Shown one piece after another: positions 43,806-54,701 of a DNA stretch of 64,000 bases (positions are counted from its first letter, which is position 1; every line of letters begins with the position of its first letter). The notes under the pieces are model-generated. The model worked only from the letters and a program-made list of their open reading frames with translations. It did not search any database and was not told where the DNA came from. This DNA comes from Alloascoidea africana (lineage: Eukaryota > Ascomycota > Alloascoideomycetes > Alloascoideales > Alloascoideaceae). The DNA lies in NCBI GenBank assembly GCA_030581615.1, contig JAKTTT010000081.1, positions 1-64,000 of the forward strand. Direction: 5' to 3'. The position numbers and the translations under genes were made by a program.

Positions 43806-44632
43806 TCTCACAAAGTTCGAGATGAAAAGAACTGAGCTCTAAAATGAAACTGAAAAAAAAATTATAAAGAAATCATGAATCTTGTTACGTTTTTGCCTGA
43901 CTTATTTATACACAAGTTTGCATTTTCCCACCAATTACTACCTATTTATTATCTGATTTTTCGACCATTTTTTGATTTTTCGTTTATACAATTGTACCGC
44001 TTCATGATTTTTTACACCAATCGTCTTTTTGTTTTTTGCTGCTGATGCAATGAGCTTCGTTCTATAGAGGGCAAACAAATGAATTTTTATGGGCTTATTT
44101 ATTGGACAGAATGTTGATTTCATCGACCACATTATTGTTGTCGATAAACAATGTTGGATCAATGGGGTCTGTCCCAAATTTAGCATTACTTTTACCCGGG
44201 GGTCTTTATCAAAACATCTATATCATGGCAAATGGAAACAGTGGTTTCCGGTGTTGTTGGTGTTTGTTTGAGATGAAATGATTTGTATCCTTCTGAATTA
44301 TTTTTTAAAACATCTTTCTCTTTCTCTTTGTTTTTTTTTCAATCATTATGTTATAGATAATACATATTGTAATCAATTATTAAAAAAAAATCACTTTTGA
44401 GTTGAGTTGAATTGAGAAATGGCATAATCCTAGATTCTACATACATGACATGACTTGTAAAAGTTACTTAAGGAAAAATAAACAAACGAGAAACAAAAAA
44501 AACCAAAACAACTTTTTCTTTTCCAAAAACAGTGAAAAATACTCTTTTTTCAAAAAACAAAACACAACAAATAATGCCATTAAATATTTTTCTTCGAGAT
44601 TCCTTTAAGGAATACCCTGTTCATTAAATTTT
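43806..44632. other. Convergent 3' spacer, very AT-rich
   Basis: 827 bases with A/T runs lie between two 3' ends. No gene with coding character is seen; short frames at 43938-44186 (-) and 44089-44271 (+) lack features. Confidence 0.55.
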
Positions 44633-47416
44633 TCATTCATAATCTCCATTTCGCTCGGGTTCGCGTTTGTGATAAGGTCCATGGTAATGCTTACAATCTG
44701 AACATTGCTTTCTCTCTGAAGCATTCTGGTCTCGGGATCCGAAACTCGCGAATTCCTTGGACTTGGTCTTCTCTTTGTTCTCATCTTCATCTTCGGTCTT
44801 GGCCCTGTCGCTTTCATTATCATTATCATTATCATTTGCCTTTGCGTTAACGTCTTGCTTCCTGTTCAACCCGCCTTCACTTGAAACAGACTCTTGACCT
44901 TGTTTTGCATCCTCTTTGCTCGTACTGGAAACAAAATGTGTCGATGGCAATGAATCTTGTTCCAATTCCTGGTCCAACTTTGCCTTCGCCTTTGCCTTTG
45001 ACTTTGGCTCTGCTGGTCCAAGAACTTCATCCAGCATTGACTTGGGCTTTGACTTTACCGGCCCAAGAACCTCATCCAACATCGATCCCCTTTTTCTAAC
45101 CTTTTGCGTTTCTGAAATTCGGGGCTCTGATGCTAGTGGCAATGGCAATGGCGGCGAAGATTTCGGCTCCAAATCCATTTTGCGACCATTGTCAACAGAC
45201 CGGGACCGGCTCTTTGGTGGGCTTCGTGGTGCGGCGGACTCCGATGCCAAACTCGAGGAACCACCAACGGGCCCGTGATCAATTTTAGTATTATTGGCAC
45301 TGGGCTTGGGAGCTGATGGCGGCGCCTTCACATTACTTTCCCCAAAGTCATCATCAAGCATTGATCGCACGCGTGTTTGAACAAATCGTTGCTTCGGCTC
45401 TCCCGAGTGTGTATGGGACGGTTGTGCTCGGACATTTGACGAAGACGAAACTCTCGTCGTGGGACCAGAGCTTGGCGCTGAAGAAGACGCTTGTGGTGTT
45501 GGTGGTGGCGGCATGACAAACTCTGAAAATTTGGGATATGGTCTTGGCTCTTCACGATAATCAACACACGTTTTAACCTTTCGCATCCATGGATTCTCCA
45601 GTACCTGGCGGATCCCATACCTTGTGTCCGGGTCTGTATCAAGCATATGGTACAAGAGTCGTGTGGGTGATGGCTGGGCCGAAGACGGACCAAATAAATG
45701 CACTTTGGCAAGTAGCGAGGGAGGTGAAGGAGCATTCACCATGTTATCCGTCTCGTTTTGAAATTCCGGAAAACTTTTCAAAAATTCATCAAATTTCTTG
45801 GTGTAATCTTTGTACTTAGCATCCGTCATTGCCGCAGACTCAAAAGGGTTCGTGAAAGTAACGAGACAATACCAGGTAATTCCAACTGCCCAAGTATCTG
45901 CTTTGAAAGGATCATATGGCTTACGAGATAGTGTACCCATGTTTTTCAACTCCAAAACTTCTGGAGCAATGTAGGGTCTTGATCCCACGTAAAGTGTTGA
46001 TTTTTTGATTCCCTTGGCTGCATCGTACCTGTCTTTCCAACCAAACTCGGAAACTCCAAAATCCGTCAATTTGACAACTCCGTCCTTACTGACCAAAATA
46101 TTCTCCGGTTTTATGTCCCTGTGAACGATGCCCATATCATGGAGGTAAGCAACTCCGTTCAGGACCTGTTTAATCAAACAGTTTCGTTCTTCCTCGGGCA
46201 TTATTGCCGAGTTTCTAGCATAGGATTGAATAATCCGGAATAAATCTCCATACTCACAGTACTCTACCACAAGCCCCCATCCATGAATTTCATCAGGTAA
46301 AGACAACTTTGCAAGACATTCTGTATGGACAATGTTTTCGTGTACTAACGGCTTACAAATCGTGTACTCCTTTGCAGTTCGTGTGTAAAGATCATAAGGA
46401 GTCTCTCCCTTTTCAGGTCTAATCAGTTTTTTCAAAGCGAAAAGCTCACAGTTTAGCCTCCTCCGAATTGTTTGTACGGATGCAGAAGCACCATCGCCCA
46501 ATTTTTTGAAATGCTTATCTGTGCGATCCAAAATTTCAAATTGCTCATTCAAAGTTTCGTCTGCGAAATGTAACTCTTTAGGAAGGTATTCGTTTGGGTT
46601 CGGAATAGGCCCAGGCAGACCTGTCTTGGCCGTAATTGATTTCCCATTTGTATCGGCATTTTTGGCATTGGCGGCTCCATCGGCCTTGTTGTCATCATCA
46701 TCCAAGTTAAACCCAAATTTCTGCATGTCGAGTCCACTTGCAGAAAGCACCAACCGGGCCAGATCAACATTGGCACCCCCTGGTGCACTGTGTCTGTTGA
46801 TCCTGGGACCGGAATCAGGACGATAATACGCAGGCCTCGAAGCGACGGGATAAGCTGGGCCTTTGCTTGGTAATCCACGCGACGGAAAGGGGACAGATAG
46901 GTTACCGGTAATGATTCCACCCGTTTTCGCACTGTTTCTGTGAGAATCCGGTGGTGAAACTTTGATACCTGTTCCCCTCTTCGATGATCCTGCTGCTGGG
47001 CCTGGCTCTGTTTCTGGTCCTTTGCCCTTTGCCGCAGAATCCGAAACGTTATTATGAATGCTGCTGCTACTGCTGGTGTTGCCAATGTTTTTGGGTTGGG
47101 TCTCCAACTGGTCTGCTCGAGCAATTGAAGCATTACAAACCGTGGCTGATCGGTTCAATTTGTTCACATCAGTGTCTTCATCATTATTCTTGTGCTTTGA
47201 AAGAGTGTTTCTTGCCGGAGTTTTGGAGTTGGAGATCACTGTAGTTGCGGCTCTTTTCTTTGAGTTTGAAGCTCCCCCACGTTTGAACAAGGCCTTGAAA
47301 GGGTTTTTCCGGAGAGAATGGTGATGTTTGGATGGTTCGCTGTTATCAACCGATAAGGAAGGATTTGTGGGCTCAACAGCCCCCATTGTTCTACTTTTCG
47401 ACACGTTTTTGGTCAT
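44633..47416 (-). CDS. HAL4/SAT4-type serine/threonine kinase
   Basis: This 927-aa protein has a disordered N-terminal half (1-300, Ser/Asn/Lys-rich, with a basic KNPFKALFKRGG motif). The kinase domain is at about 302-612: a glycine loop LGDGASASVQ, the ATP Lys in FALKKLI (about 329), HRDIKPEN at 432-439, DFG at 452-454, and YIAPEVLEL. The ETPYDLYTRTAKEY and FADTWAVGITW-like segments are typical of the fungal Hal4/Hal5/Ptk clade that stabilises K+ transporters and other plasma-membrane nutrient carriers. The C-terminal 310 residues are disordered, with SMLDDDFG and two SMLDEVLGP copies, and end with a CSDCKH motif. The kinase subfamily is assigned with confidence, the exact orthologue less so. 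Met11 is an alternative start. Confidence 0.85.
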   Translation of the reverse strand: MTKNVSKSRTMGAVEPTNPSLSVDNSEPSKHHHSLRKNPFKALFKRGGASNSKKRAATTVISNSKTPARNTLSKHKNNDEDTDVNKLNRSATVCNASIARADQLETQPKNIGNTSSSSSIHNNVSDSAAKGKGPETEPGPAAGSSKRGTGIKVSPPDSHRNSAKTGGIITGNLSVPFPSRGLPSKGPAYPVASRPAYYRPDSGPRINRHSAPGGANVDLARLVLSASGLDMQKFGFNLDDDDNKADGAANAKNADTNGKSITAKTGLPGPIPNPNEYLPKELHFADETLNEQFEILDRTDKHFKKLGDGASASVQTIRRRLNCELFALKKLIRPEKGETPYDLYTRTAKEYTICKPLVHENIVHTECLAKLSLPDEIHGWGLVVEYCEYGDLFRIIQSYARNSAIMPEEERNCLIKQVLNGVAYLHDMGIVHRDIKPENILVSKDGVVKLTDFGVSEFGWKDRYDAAKGIKKSTLYVGSRPYIAPEVLELKNMGTLSRKPYDPFKADTWAVGITWYCLVTFTNPFESAAMTDAKYKDYTKKFDEFLKSFPEFQNETDNMVNAPSPPSLLAKVHLFGPSSAQPSPTRLLYHMLDTDPDTRYGIRQVLENPWMRKVKTCVDYREEPRPYPKFSEFVMPPPPTPQASSSAPSSGPTTRVSSSSNVRAQPSHTHSGEPKQRFVQTRVRSMLDDDFGESNVKAPPSAPKPSANNTKIDHGPVGGSSSLASESAAPRSPPKSRSRSVDNGRKMDLEPKSSPPLPLPLASEPRISETQKVRKRGSMLDEVLGPVKSKPKSMLDEVLGPAEPKSKAKAKAKLDQELEQDSLPSTHFVSSTSKEDAKQGQESVSSEGGLNRKQDVNAKANDNDNDNESDRAKTEDEDENKEKTKSKEFASFGSRDQNASERKQCSDCKHYHGPYHKREPERNGDYE

Positions 47417-48917
47417 TCTTCAGAAAAAAGCCTATCAAAAAGAATCAGAGGTAGGCAAATCTTCCAATATGGATAGCTGCAGATTGTACACGACAAGGAG
47501 ACCGGTATCACGGAGTAACAAGAATATAGGGCCAAAGCAAGAGAGTAGTGATGCGCTGGAAGAATGTGAAGGAGTAGTCAAAAGCAGGAACAGAGAAGAA
47601 AGTAAGGAAGAGAGGCATGTAACAGGAGATTGAAGAATAAAGGGAGTAAAGAGGAGGAGCAGGAGCAGGAGCAGGAGGATGGGGGTTTGATTGGATGCGG
47701 TCTGATCAAGAAACAAGAAAACGTGAATTCCGATACTAGTAATGCCAACGATTGACAATTAAAAGTTGCGGTAATGGGGTATATAAGTTGCAAAGGAGGT
47801 TTTCATTGTTTTTTTTTTCTGTTTGCTCTTGTATCTCGATTGTTACCTTTCTTTTCGATTGTTGGTACCTTAAGATTCCACGCATTAGCAAGGGCACGCA
47901 CCAGAAGCCAAAAGTTGTTTTTTTTGAAGACAAAAAGAATAAGGTCCAATTATTCGATGATCGTGTTGGATTAGGAGTAGATAGATGCAATATGGCACGT
48001 TTTTTTTGCATGAATAGTGCACAGAAAACGCAACCAGGCATTTTTGTCAGAGTGTTTTTTCACAAATCCCTTTCCAGTTTGTTTAAACTCGCAATACGTC
48101 ACAGGGTTAAAAGAATAATGACCGTTTCCTGTCGCAGATGAAACTTTAATATATGGCAGCAGAGATGAGCTTGACGCGAGGGTCTTTCTGCGGGATACGG
48201 TACAGTTACTACTGCCGAGGCCCAACTCCACAGGAATCAGAGCGATGATGGAGAACATACTTGAGCAGCTGGAACCGTGTCTCTTTTTCTCTATTTCTCG
48301 AGCCTCTTCTTTCCGTGCTGCGAGACACAAAAGGCAGCCGCCCACCGCGGCGCACTGTGCTGAGTCAGCGCCGCCGCGCAGCCTTAGTCAGCCCCGGAGG
48401 TAGTCCGCGGTTGCCAGGGCAGCCACACGCTGGAAAGTCAGCCCGCCCCAGCATTTCCGCAAGCAGGCGAAACGTAAACATGGAGCGAAGAGAAGCCAGG
48501 ACGGGCAGAGCGTGTTCGAGAAGAGCAGGATCAGGAGCAGCAGAGCCGGTGCTCGCGGAGAGTGCTCACGGAGAGTGCTCGCGGCCAGGGCTGGCGGGAC
48601 GGGACGAAGAGCAGACTCGAGCCCTCGTCCTCCGCAAAACTCTCTCCAGCGCTCTTCGCGAAGCCGCTCCGGTGCCAAACGTCAACAGAAACAAACAAAA
48701 AAACACGAGCGCGCGAAATTTGGCTGGCTGGCTGGCTGAAGCTGGCTGAAGCTGGCTGAGGCTGGCTGGCTGCGGCTGGATCGTCTGGTCCCGTCCAGTC
48801 TCGTTTGGTCCCCAGGGCTGCGCTACCCTCCTCTTCCTCCTTTGCCTACTCCACGCTCCCGCTTCCCGTTCACCATCTCTTTCCTTCTCTTCACTCCTCG
48901 CTCAGAATTGGAATAGA
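47417..48917. promoter_or_regulatory. 1.5-kb divergent promoter region, kinase / protease
   Basis: The kinase-proximal part (47420-48200) is AT-rich; the protease-proximal part (48300-48900) is GC-rich with TCGCG-type repeats near 48555-48600. No gene is supported: the 162-aa frame at 48261-48749 is low-complexity and conflicts with other frames. Confidence 0.5.
48718..48780. repeat. GGCT / GCTGGCTGA tandem repeat
   Basis: A nested array of GGCT tetramers and GCTGGCTGA units covers about 60 bases upstream of the protease gene. Confidence 0.8.
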
Positions 48918-51068
48918 ATGAGCTCCACCACTCCCGCCTGGTCCTACCTGCCCACTGCAATACACTTTTCTCCGGACTTGAACTCAGACTCGGCCCCTTA
49001 CGCCGCTTCCGGGGTCTATCTCAAGTACAACCATCCAAAGCTCGATTACGCCTCGGCCAACCACAAGATTCTTGCAAATAACGACCTCATCCTCACCATC
49101 TCCCCTTTCAATTTTAATATCAACACAGATGTTCTCATCACAACAGGCTCCTCAATCACCGACACAAAGATTACCTGGATCCCTTCTTCCATAAAGTTCT
49201 CAATAAACCTCCTTGAACCCTCCTCGACCAGTGGTGCTTCACTCCAACATGTCTCTCAACAGATCCCGACACCTTCACCTTCACCTTCAAATTTACAACG
49301 TCTCGTCTCCAAGTTTATCGACTCCGGTTTTCGCTTCTACCCCAATTACGACTTTTACACAGATCCAGAATTCAACAACAATCCTTCAACATGTCCTCAA
49401 TATGTCCAGCTTTACCTTATCATTATCAAACCTGGCATACCCATCGATGCCTCCATTTCTCCGTCCGAAAAAGTAGAACTAATGAAAACTATAACTGCTC
49501 TCAAGCCTGACGACTGCCATGCCGAAACTTTTGTTCCCGGAACCGCGACCCCTGGCTTCCAGTTCCAAACAAATGAAGACTCATCGCTGAACCAACAAAC
49601 TTCCAACTCTATTGGTGAGCATCTTTTCTCCATTGCGTCCTTATCCAAAAGTGTGCTTGGATCTTGTCAACCTATTCTCATCAAGAGTTGTCCTTTCTCG
49701 TTATCCAATCCGGTGCTTTTCACCGACTACCATTCAACTGGGAACATTAGTTATTTGGTCAAATCGGGAAACAACGTTGATGCCGTACTAAGCGATGTGA
49801 GATATCTCGATAACATGGAAGGAGGTATTGTGTTTTTCGAATCTCCAAAGTGTAACCCTCATCTTGATAATGACGATGAAAATGAAGATGAAGTCCCTCA
49901 ACATTCTATAGGACTCGTTGCAGGAAGCTTTAAAAAATCAAATGGACAAGGTGATTTGCTATTCATCATAACTTGGGATTATATGCTAAACCTTTTGGAA
50001 TCTGTGTTTTGTGCCTCTTCAAAACTTTCAGCCGCTGAGTTTGCAACATTTACAACAAGCACCATTCAACCTCCACAACCACCTCGAATCCATCCTCGTG
50101 CTCCTTTCCCCTATGTTGGTAATCCTCCTCAATATCAACCCCCGATCCCCGTTTCCATTACGAAAATGAAAACCTCTGCAAACTGCGAAAAGACCAGACC
50201 GAGACGTCTTAAAAAAGGTAAAAAAGCGGTGAAATGTTATAACCCAATTGAATCCATTGTTAGTATAACTGTGGAATCCTTCAACAATGTGAGTTGGGGG
50301 TCAGGAATCTTACTTGCGGATAACATTGTTGTTACAAATAAACATGTTGTGGTGGGACATGACAAATCCTCAATAACGGTTTTTTTTGCAAATAAGGATT
50401 CTTCAAGTGTTTTTGACGTTGTTTATCCAGTATCCGATTTTGATCTTTGCATTTTACAACTCACAAAATCATGTCCTAAAGATGTCAACACTCCTGCAAG
50501 AATTTCCAGGAAACCGCTTCAAAAGGGGGAAAAAGTAAAATCTGTTGGATTTGGACTTTTCTATCCTCTTATGAATCCGATGGATTTGAATTCTCCTCCT
50601 GCTTCTTCAGATAAAGTTGTTGTGAATAAAGAGTATCTTCAACCGCTTGTTTCACAAGGTGTTGTTTCCACCACAATTGCATTACCCTTGTTCCCCCATA
50701 CTTTACGGAATTTGAGGAAAAACCCTTCTGTTCCAATTATGGTTATTACAAGTGCTGGTTGTTGGAATGGCAGTTCCGGAGGTGGATTGTTTAACGAACA
50801 GGATGAACTTGTTGCAATGCTTACTTCAAATGGTAAACTTGAATCTACAGGTGAAATCCTCCCATTTCTATCCTTGGGAATTCCAGTTTATGGAATTGTT
50901 GATTTTGCATTTAATCTGGTTCAGGCGAAAAATAACTTTGGTATTAATTCAAACCTGTATGATGATAAGCCGGTTGTTGTGAATGCAAATATTAAAAAAT
51001 GTTGGGATTTGAAACCTACCCATAGAGAAGTCATTTGGAAGGAAGATATTGGATTGCCCAAACTGTAA
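48918..51068 (+). CDS. Tysnd1/Deg15-like trypsin-fold protease, possibly peroxisomal
   Basis: This 716-aa protein has a C-terminal trypsin-fold domain (about 445-700). The triad is intact: His476 in VVTNKHVVVG, Asp509 in SDFDLCILQL, and Ser620 in CWNGSSGGGLFN. The first 400 residues are an unrecognised beta-rich region, as in Tysnd1/Deg15, the peroxisomal processing proteases that cut PTS2 presequences. A Lys/Arg-rich linker (RPRRLKKGKKAVK) precedes the protease domain. The last three residues are PKL, which resembles a PTS1 (SKL) with a non-standard first residue, so peroxisomal import is possible but not secure. PEX22 lies 2.6 kb away. The alternative is a cytosolic or nuclear HtrA-like protease such as Nma111, but no PDZ domain is visible. 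Confidence 0.72.
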   Translation: MSSTTPAWSYLPTAIHFSPDLNSDSAPYAASGVYLKYNHPKLDYASANHKILANNDLILTISPFNFNINTDVLITTGSSITDTKITWIPSSIKFSINLLEPSSTSGASLQHVSQQIPTPSPSPSNLQRLVSKFIDSGFRFYPNYDFYTDPEFNNNPSTCPQYVQLYLIIIKPGIPIDASISPSEKVELMKTITALKPDDCHAETFVPGTATPGFQFQTNEDSSLNQQTSNSIGEHLFSIASLSKSVLGSCQPILIKSCPFSLSNPVLFTDYHSTGNISYLVKSGNNVDAVLSDVRYLDNMEGGIVFFESPKCNPHLDNDDENEDEVPQHSIGLVAGSFKKSNGQGDLLFIITWDYMLNLLESVFCASSKLSAAEFATFTTSTIQPPQPPRIHPRAPFPYVGNPPQYQPPIPVSITKMKTSANCEKTRPRRLKKGKKAVKCYNPIESIVSITVESFNNVSWGSGILLADNIVVTNKHVVVGHDKSSITVFFANKDSSSVFDVVYPVSDFDLCILQLTKSCPKDVNTPARISRKPLQKGEKVKSVGFGLFYPLMNPMDLNSPPASSDKVVVNKEYLQPLVSQGVVSTTIALPLFPHTLRNLRKNPSVPIMVITSAGCWNGSSGGGLFNEQDELVAMLTSNGKLESTGEILPFLSLGIPVYGIVDFAFNLVQAKNNFGINSNLYDDKPVVVNANIKKCWDLKPTHREVIWKEDIGLPKL

Positions 51069-51804
51069 GAATGGTACACTTTGCTGGATGTTCTGTGAAA
51101 GAAAGAAAGAAGAACAAAATGCTGGAGTATTATTACCGAGACGAGAGCAATAAAGAAAACAGCAAAAAAAAAAAAAAGAATTTTTAACAAACAAACCTTT
51201 GAATTTATGACTGTGCGCTGCTTGCTGAAATAATCCACAACATTTCAAATATATACTGTAAAAGTGATCCATCCCATGAAACTTTTCTGAATTTTTTTTT
51301 TCTTTTTTTGTTTCAAAGTTTCTGTTTTCTTTTTCTTTTTGTCTTAGTTGTTTTATTCCAGTGGCAGCTTTTCCTCCAGAGTTGTTATGTTATGTGTTTG
51401 ATCGTTAAGCTTGAACGAAACAAAACAAAAAAAATATTAGCCTACTACATTTTTATTTTGCATTTATATTCACTCAGGTTTGATCACTTGTCATTTTTTT
51501 GTTGTCCTTTTCTTTTTGCGTTCTTTTTTTTTCTTTTTTTCTTTTTTTGACATTTACAAATTTTGTGATTTAGTTACTTGGGTTGGGTACCCTACATTCA
51601 CTCTTTCCATAGTAATAAAAAGTGATGAGTTATCTCCAACCACATGATGATCCTTTTACCGAATTGGCCTGTAACCTTTTTGACCTTCTTAAGTATAAAT
51701 CAAAGTGGTTCAGAATCTTCTGGGAGTCGCCAAATAACTAAGACAACAACAAAAAACATTTTGGTATCTCTTATACACTCGCAATACATACACCCCTTTA
51801 TAAA
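51069..51804. other. Convergent 3' spacer, poly-T rich
   Basis: 736 bases lie between the stops of the protease and the checkpoint clamp gene. Several long T or A runs occur (51166-51178, 51291-51309, 51516-51548). No gene is seen. Confidence 0.6.
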
Positions 51805-53090
51805 TCAAATAAACATTAACGAGGAACTTCTATCCAAATCTCCTCCTCTATAACCCACTTCAGTAGCAGGAGGCAAATCAACATGTTTCTTTTGTGATTG
51901 TGCAGGATATACATTCACAAGATCAATATTTTTCAACAATTCTTCAACATTTATAATGTTTTGGTCCTCTTCTGCAAGTTGAAGCATTGAAAATTCCACA
52001 AACGTGTTATTAACAGAACCATCAACACCTGAAGTTGGTGAGTTGTAATCTCTTGATGGGCATAAGAATTGAACACTTAGTATTCCCAATTGATCTCTTC
52101 GAATCCTCACTTTTGAAGACATTTTCACAGCTTTTCGAATCTTGTCAAAAAGACTAAACTGATAACTTCCTACCAAAGTTATCGGCTGTGAGTCATCCCC
52201 ATCATCTACTTGAGCATCTTTTTCGTCATCTACTTGTCTAGATTTTGAAGGATCATAGACTTTGAATACTTCCAAAATTGATAACTCGTTGGGAAACAAA
52301 AACTTTGAAAGGCCCATATCACCTTTTGACAAAATTGCAAAAACAGAATCGTTTTTATTTCCTCCTTGTAACTGTTTCTTAGCATACACAACAATATTTT
52401 CCGTTTTGATCTCTTCCAAATCTTTAAGCGCATCCCACATGACATCACCTTTAACAATAACCTCCAAAACAACGTTTTCTTCATTAAGTTCAAGTCCTGA
52501 TAAAGAGGAAGATAATGCAGGAATAAGATCCATATAGGTTTGAAATTCACCCTTCTCCGTGATAAATTCATCCTCGGTTGTGAGGATAAAGGGATGTCCT
52601 GCGCCTTCATACGTCATTCTTGCAATTGTCATTGAAGGACTAACATGTTTGTTTCCCTGATTATCATGTCTTTGAGGCAGATATATTGTTTCTGCCGAGG
52701 ATAATCCCGATATACTCAAACTTTCCACAAATGCGTTTAGATCCAGTGATAGACTCACTTTATCATCACTACCTTGAGTAGAGGTTTCCGTTCCAAAAGT
52801 TGGCCCATCTGGAGATGGTGTAGGGTTAAATGTGAATGAAGAAAATTGATGTCTTTCAAGTAAAACATCGGCTAACAAAAAACAGTTAGAGATTACACAT
52901 TAGAATCAAACCTGATTCTGAAAACATACATACCTCTAATGACATGCGAATCTTCAACTGAAAAAGTGATTCCTTCTTTATGTATCAGAACAGTTGCTTG
53001 TGAGCCAACCGTTGCAATCGAGCTTAACAGATTTGCAATGTGGTTTAAATGGGTGGTGGTGGCCGTGAAAAGGATAGTATCGTCTTCCAT
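51805..53090 (-). CDS. Checkpoint clamp subunit, RAD1 family (9-1-1), two exons
   Basis: Exons 53090-52934 and 52871-51805 join in frame to 407 aa. The donor is GTATGT; the branch is CTCTAAC. The protein starts with PCNA-like elements (FTATTTHLNHIANLLSSI, QATVLIHKEGITFSVEDSHVIRADVLLE) and continues with a Rad1/Rec1 core. The middle segment has TYEGAGHPFILTTE and a C-terminal half containing VGSYQFSLFDKIRKA and SVQFLCPSRD, the last a Rad1-type sheet. In budding yeasts the same subunit is named Rad17. It forms the heterotrimeric 9-1-1 ring loaded at damaged DNA to activate the Mec1/ATR checkpoint. An acidic insert (QVDDEKDAQVDDGDD) and a disordered C-terminus are lineage extras. Confidence 0.85.
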
Positions 53091-53687
53091 CTCATCATAT
53101 ATCTACACAAAATGGGAAGCAGATAGATTTTGGTGATTGGGGATTCACCCATACACCCGTAGCAACAGACTCCTTTTTGTTCTCTTTGATGAACAGGTAG
53201 AGTTAAAAGATTAGAATTTTCTAGCTATATGGTAATTTATAGCAAGCCTGGGATACTTCTCAACTGAATTTCAGATTTCTTCGCGAGTTCGGTGGATTAG
53301 CAAACCTTTTGTGGTTTCCGGCTTAAAGATCCAAGCCCAGTGCTCGGACTGAACTGAAACCAGCAATTGAGACCAACGAATTGACTTTCCAACAGCTACA
53401 AACCGTGCCTTGATCTTCCTCCCGAATCCCAGATAACCCCAGACATTTATTCCACAGAGTCTGAAATTTCTGTCAATGCCTGACTCCAGCAACTTGGCCA
53501 TTTCAAAAAACGATGGAGCGTGCACGTGACCTGGGGTTTTCCCCAACAATAATAAGGCTACCCCACTCCTCCGGGAAGTGGTTTGAACTCATCTCATCTC
53601 TTTTCTCCTTTCTCTTCTCTCTTTTCTCTTTCATCTATCTTTATTACATCGGAGCTTTTGTTGTCGTGTGTGCAATTGACATATCTG
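53091..53687. promoter_or_regulatory. Divergent promoter, RAD1-type clamp / PEX22
   Basis: 597 bases lie between the start codons. A CT-rich tract at 53600-53640 looks like the PEX22 leader. A 92-aa minus frame (53271-53549) has no coding signature and was rejected. Confidence 0.5.
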
Positions 53688-54487
53688 ATGGATTCTGCAA
53701 AGCGAAAATCATTCTTGACCTGTGGCAGAGCGTTTCCCGCTTCACTTGCGAACGTTGGCACGATTTCGTTGGTTACAGTGTCAACGGGTCTTGCACTGTA
53801 TAAAATGTATGGAGCATTTCAACAAAAGCACTCAAAAAAGAGATCGAAAGACGGATTACAGGAATTTAAAAAAAGCGTTTCAATAGTTGTTACAAAAGTA
53901 TGCACCAGGTCTGATCAGTCCATCTTTCCTTCCTTGTCCAACTTTATTACAGGGAAGGTTTAGATGAGCATTTGACATGACATTAGAACCTTTTTTTTTT
54001 ATGTAATTGTGGAGGCGCAATTCACTAACAGAAATCTGTACGACGAAAACGAAACTGAATAGTCGCTTCTGGAAACCGATATTCCATTCAGAAGAATTCT
54101 TAACGAGCTGGATTTTTCAGTGGTGATTTTACCTGAAGAGGTCCCGTTAAGCAAGTTTGAGAGCGTGTGCAATGTTCCAGAAGAACATTACTACAAAGTT
54201 ATACCGTGCGATAATGCGGAAAGCGTGATACATGTGTTAAAACATATTGGCTCGGATGTGGTGTTCATACCAAAGGGTCTTGCCAGTAGCGTTGCGCAAG
54301 AGTATGTGGCAAGTAAGTAAAAATCACGATCCCAGCAGGTGTGTCTGCACTGCACCTACAGTATACAAAGCACTTGAACTAACCAGTGGGGACATATGCT
54401 CCAGAGCTCAAGGCCTGGGTGGTGGAACTGGACGAAAAAAAGAGCCCGGCAGAGGACTTTCTCGCGGTGTTTCGGTCATATAGTTGA
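53688..54487 (+). CDS. PEX22: Peroxin PEX22, three exons
   Basis: Exons 53688-53897, 54063-54312 and 54387-54487 join in frame to 186 aa; baker's yeast Pex22 has 180. Intron 1 has donor GTATGC and CACTAAC; intron 2 has GTAAGT and AACTAACCAG. The N-terminus MDSAKRKSFL is followed by a membrane segment (VGTISLVTVSTGLALYKMY), then KKSVSIVVTKSLLETDIP, LNELDFSVVILPEEV, YYKVIPCDNAESVIHVLKHI and DVVFIPKGL, the Rossmann-like Pex22 core. Exon 3 adds YAPELKAWVVELDEK. Pex22 is a peroxisomal membrane protein that anchors and activates the E2 Pex4 for Pex5 recycling. The splice choices were guided by frame continuity. No single exon would reveal the gene. Confidence 0.82.
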
Positions 54488-54701
54488 GGTTATAGCAGCA
54501 GTATGGAAAAGTCAGCGTAGGACTAATCTGATCGATGGCTGGGGTTGCCCGGCCACCGCGGGCTGCTAGCTCTGGGGGCACCTGACCCTGCAGCGGTGGT
54601 CCGGGGACTAAATATCATCCAGCTCTTCTATTCTATTTCTCTCGTCCATCTCTCCCCGAGCACCGACTTCTGCTGCTACAGTCTACAGTCCACAGTCCAC
54701 C

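Noticed and set aside
48261-48749. 162-codon frame in the GC-rich promoter
   Set aside because: Low-complexity Arg/Ala/Ser composition overlapping tandem repeats; competing frames are equally open.
53271-53549. 92-codon minus frame between RAD1-type clamp and PEX22
   Set aside because: Sits in a divergent promoter, no recognisable motif, no conserved-looking composition.
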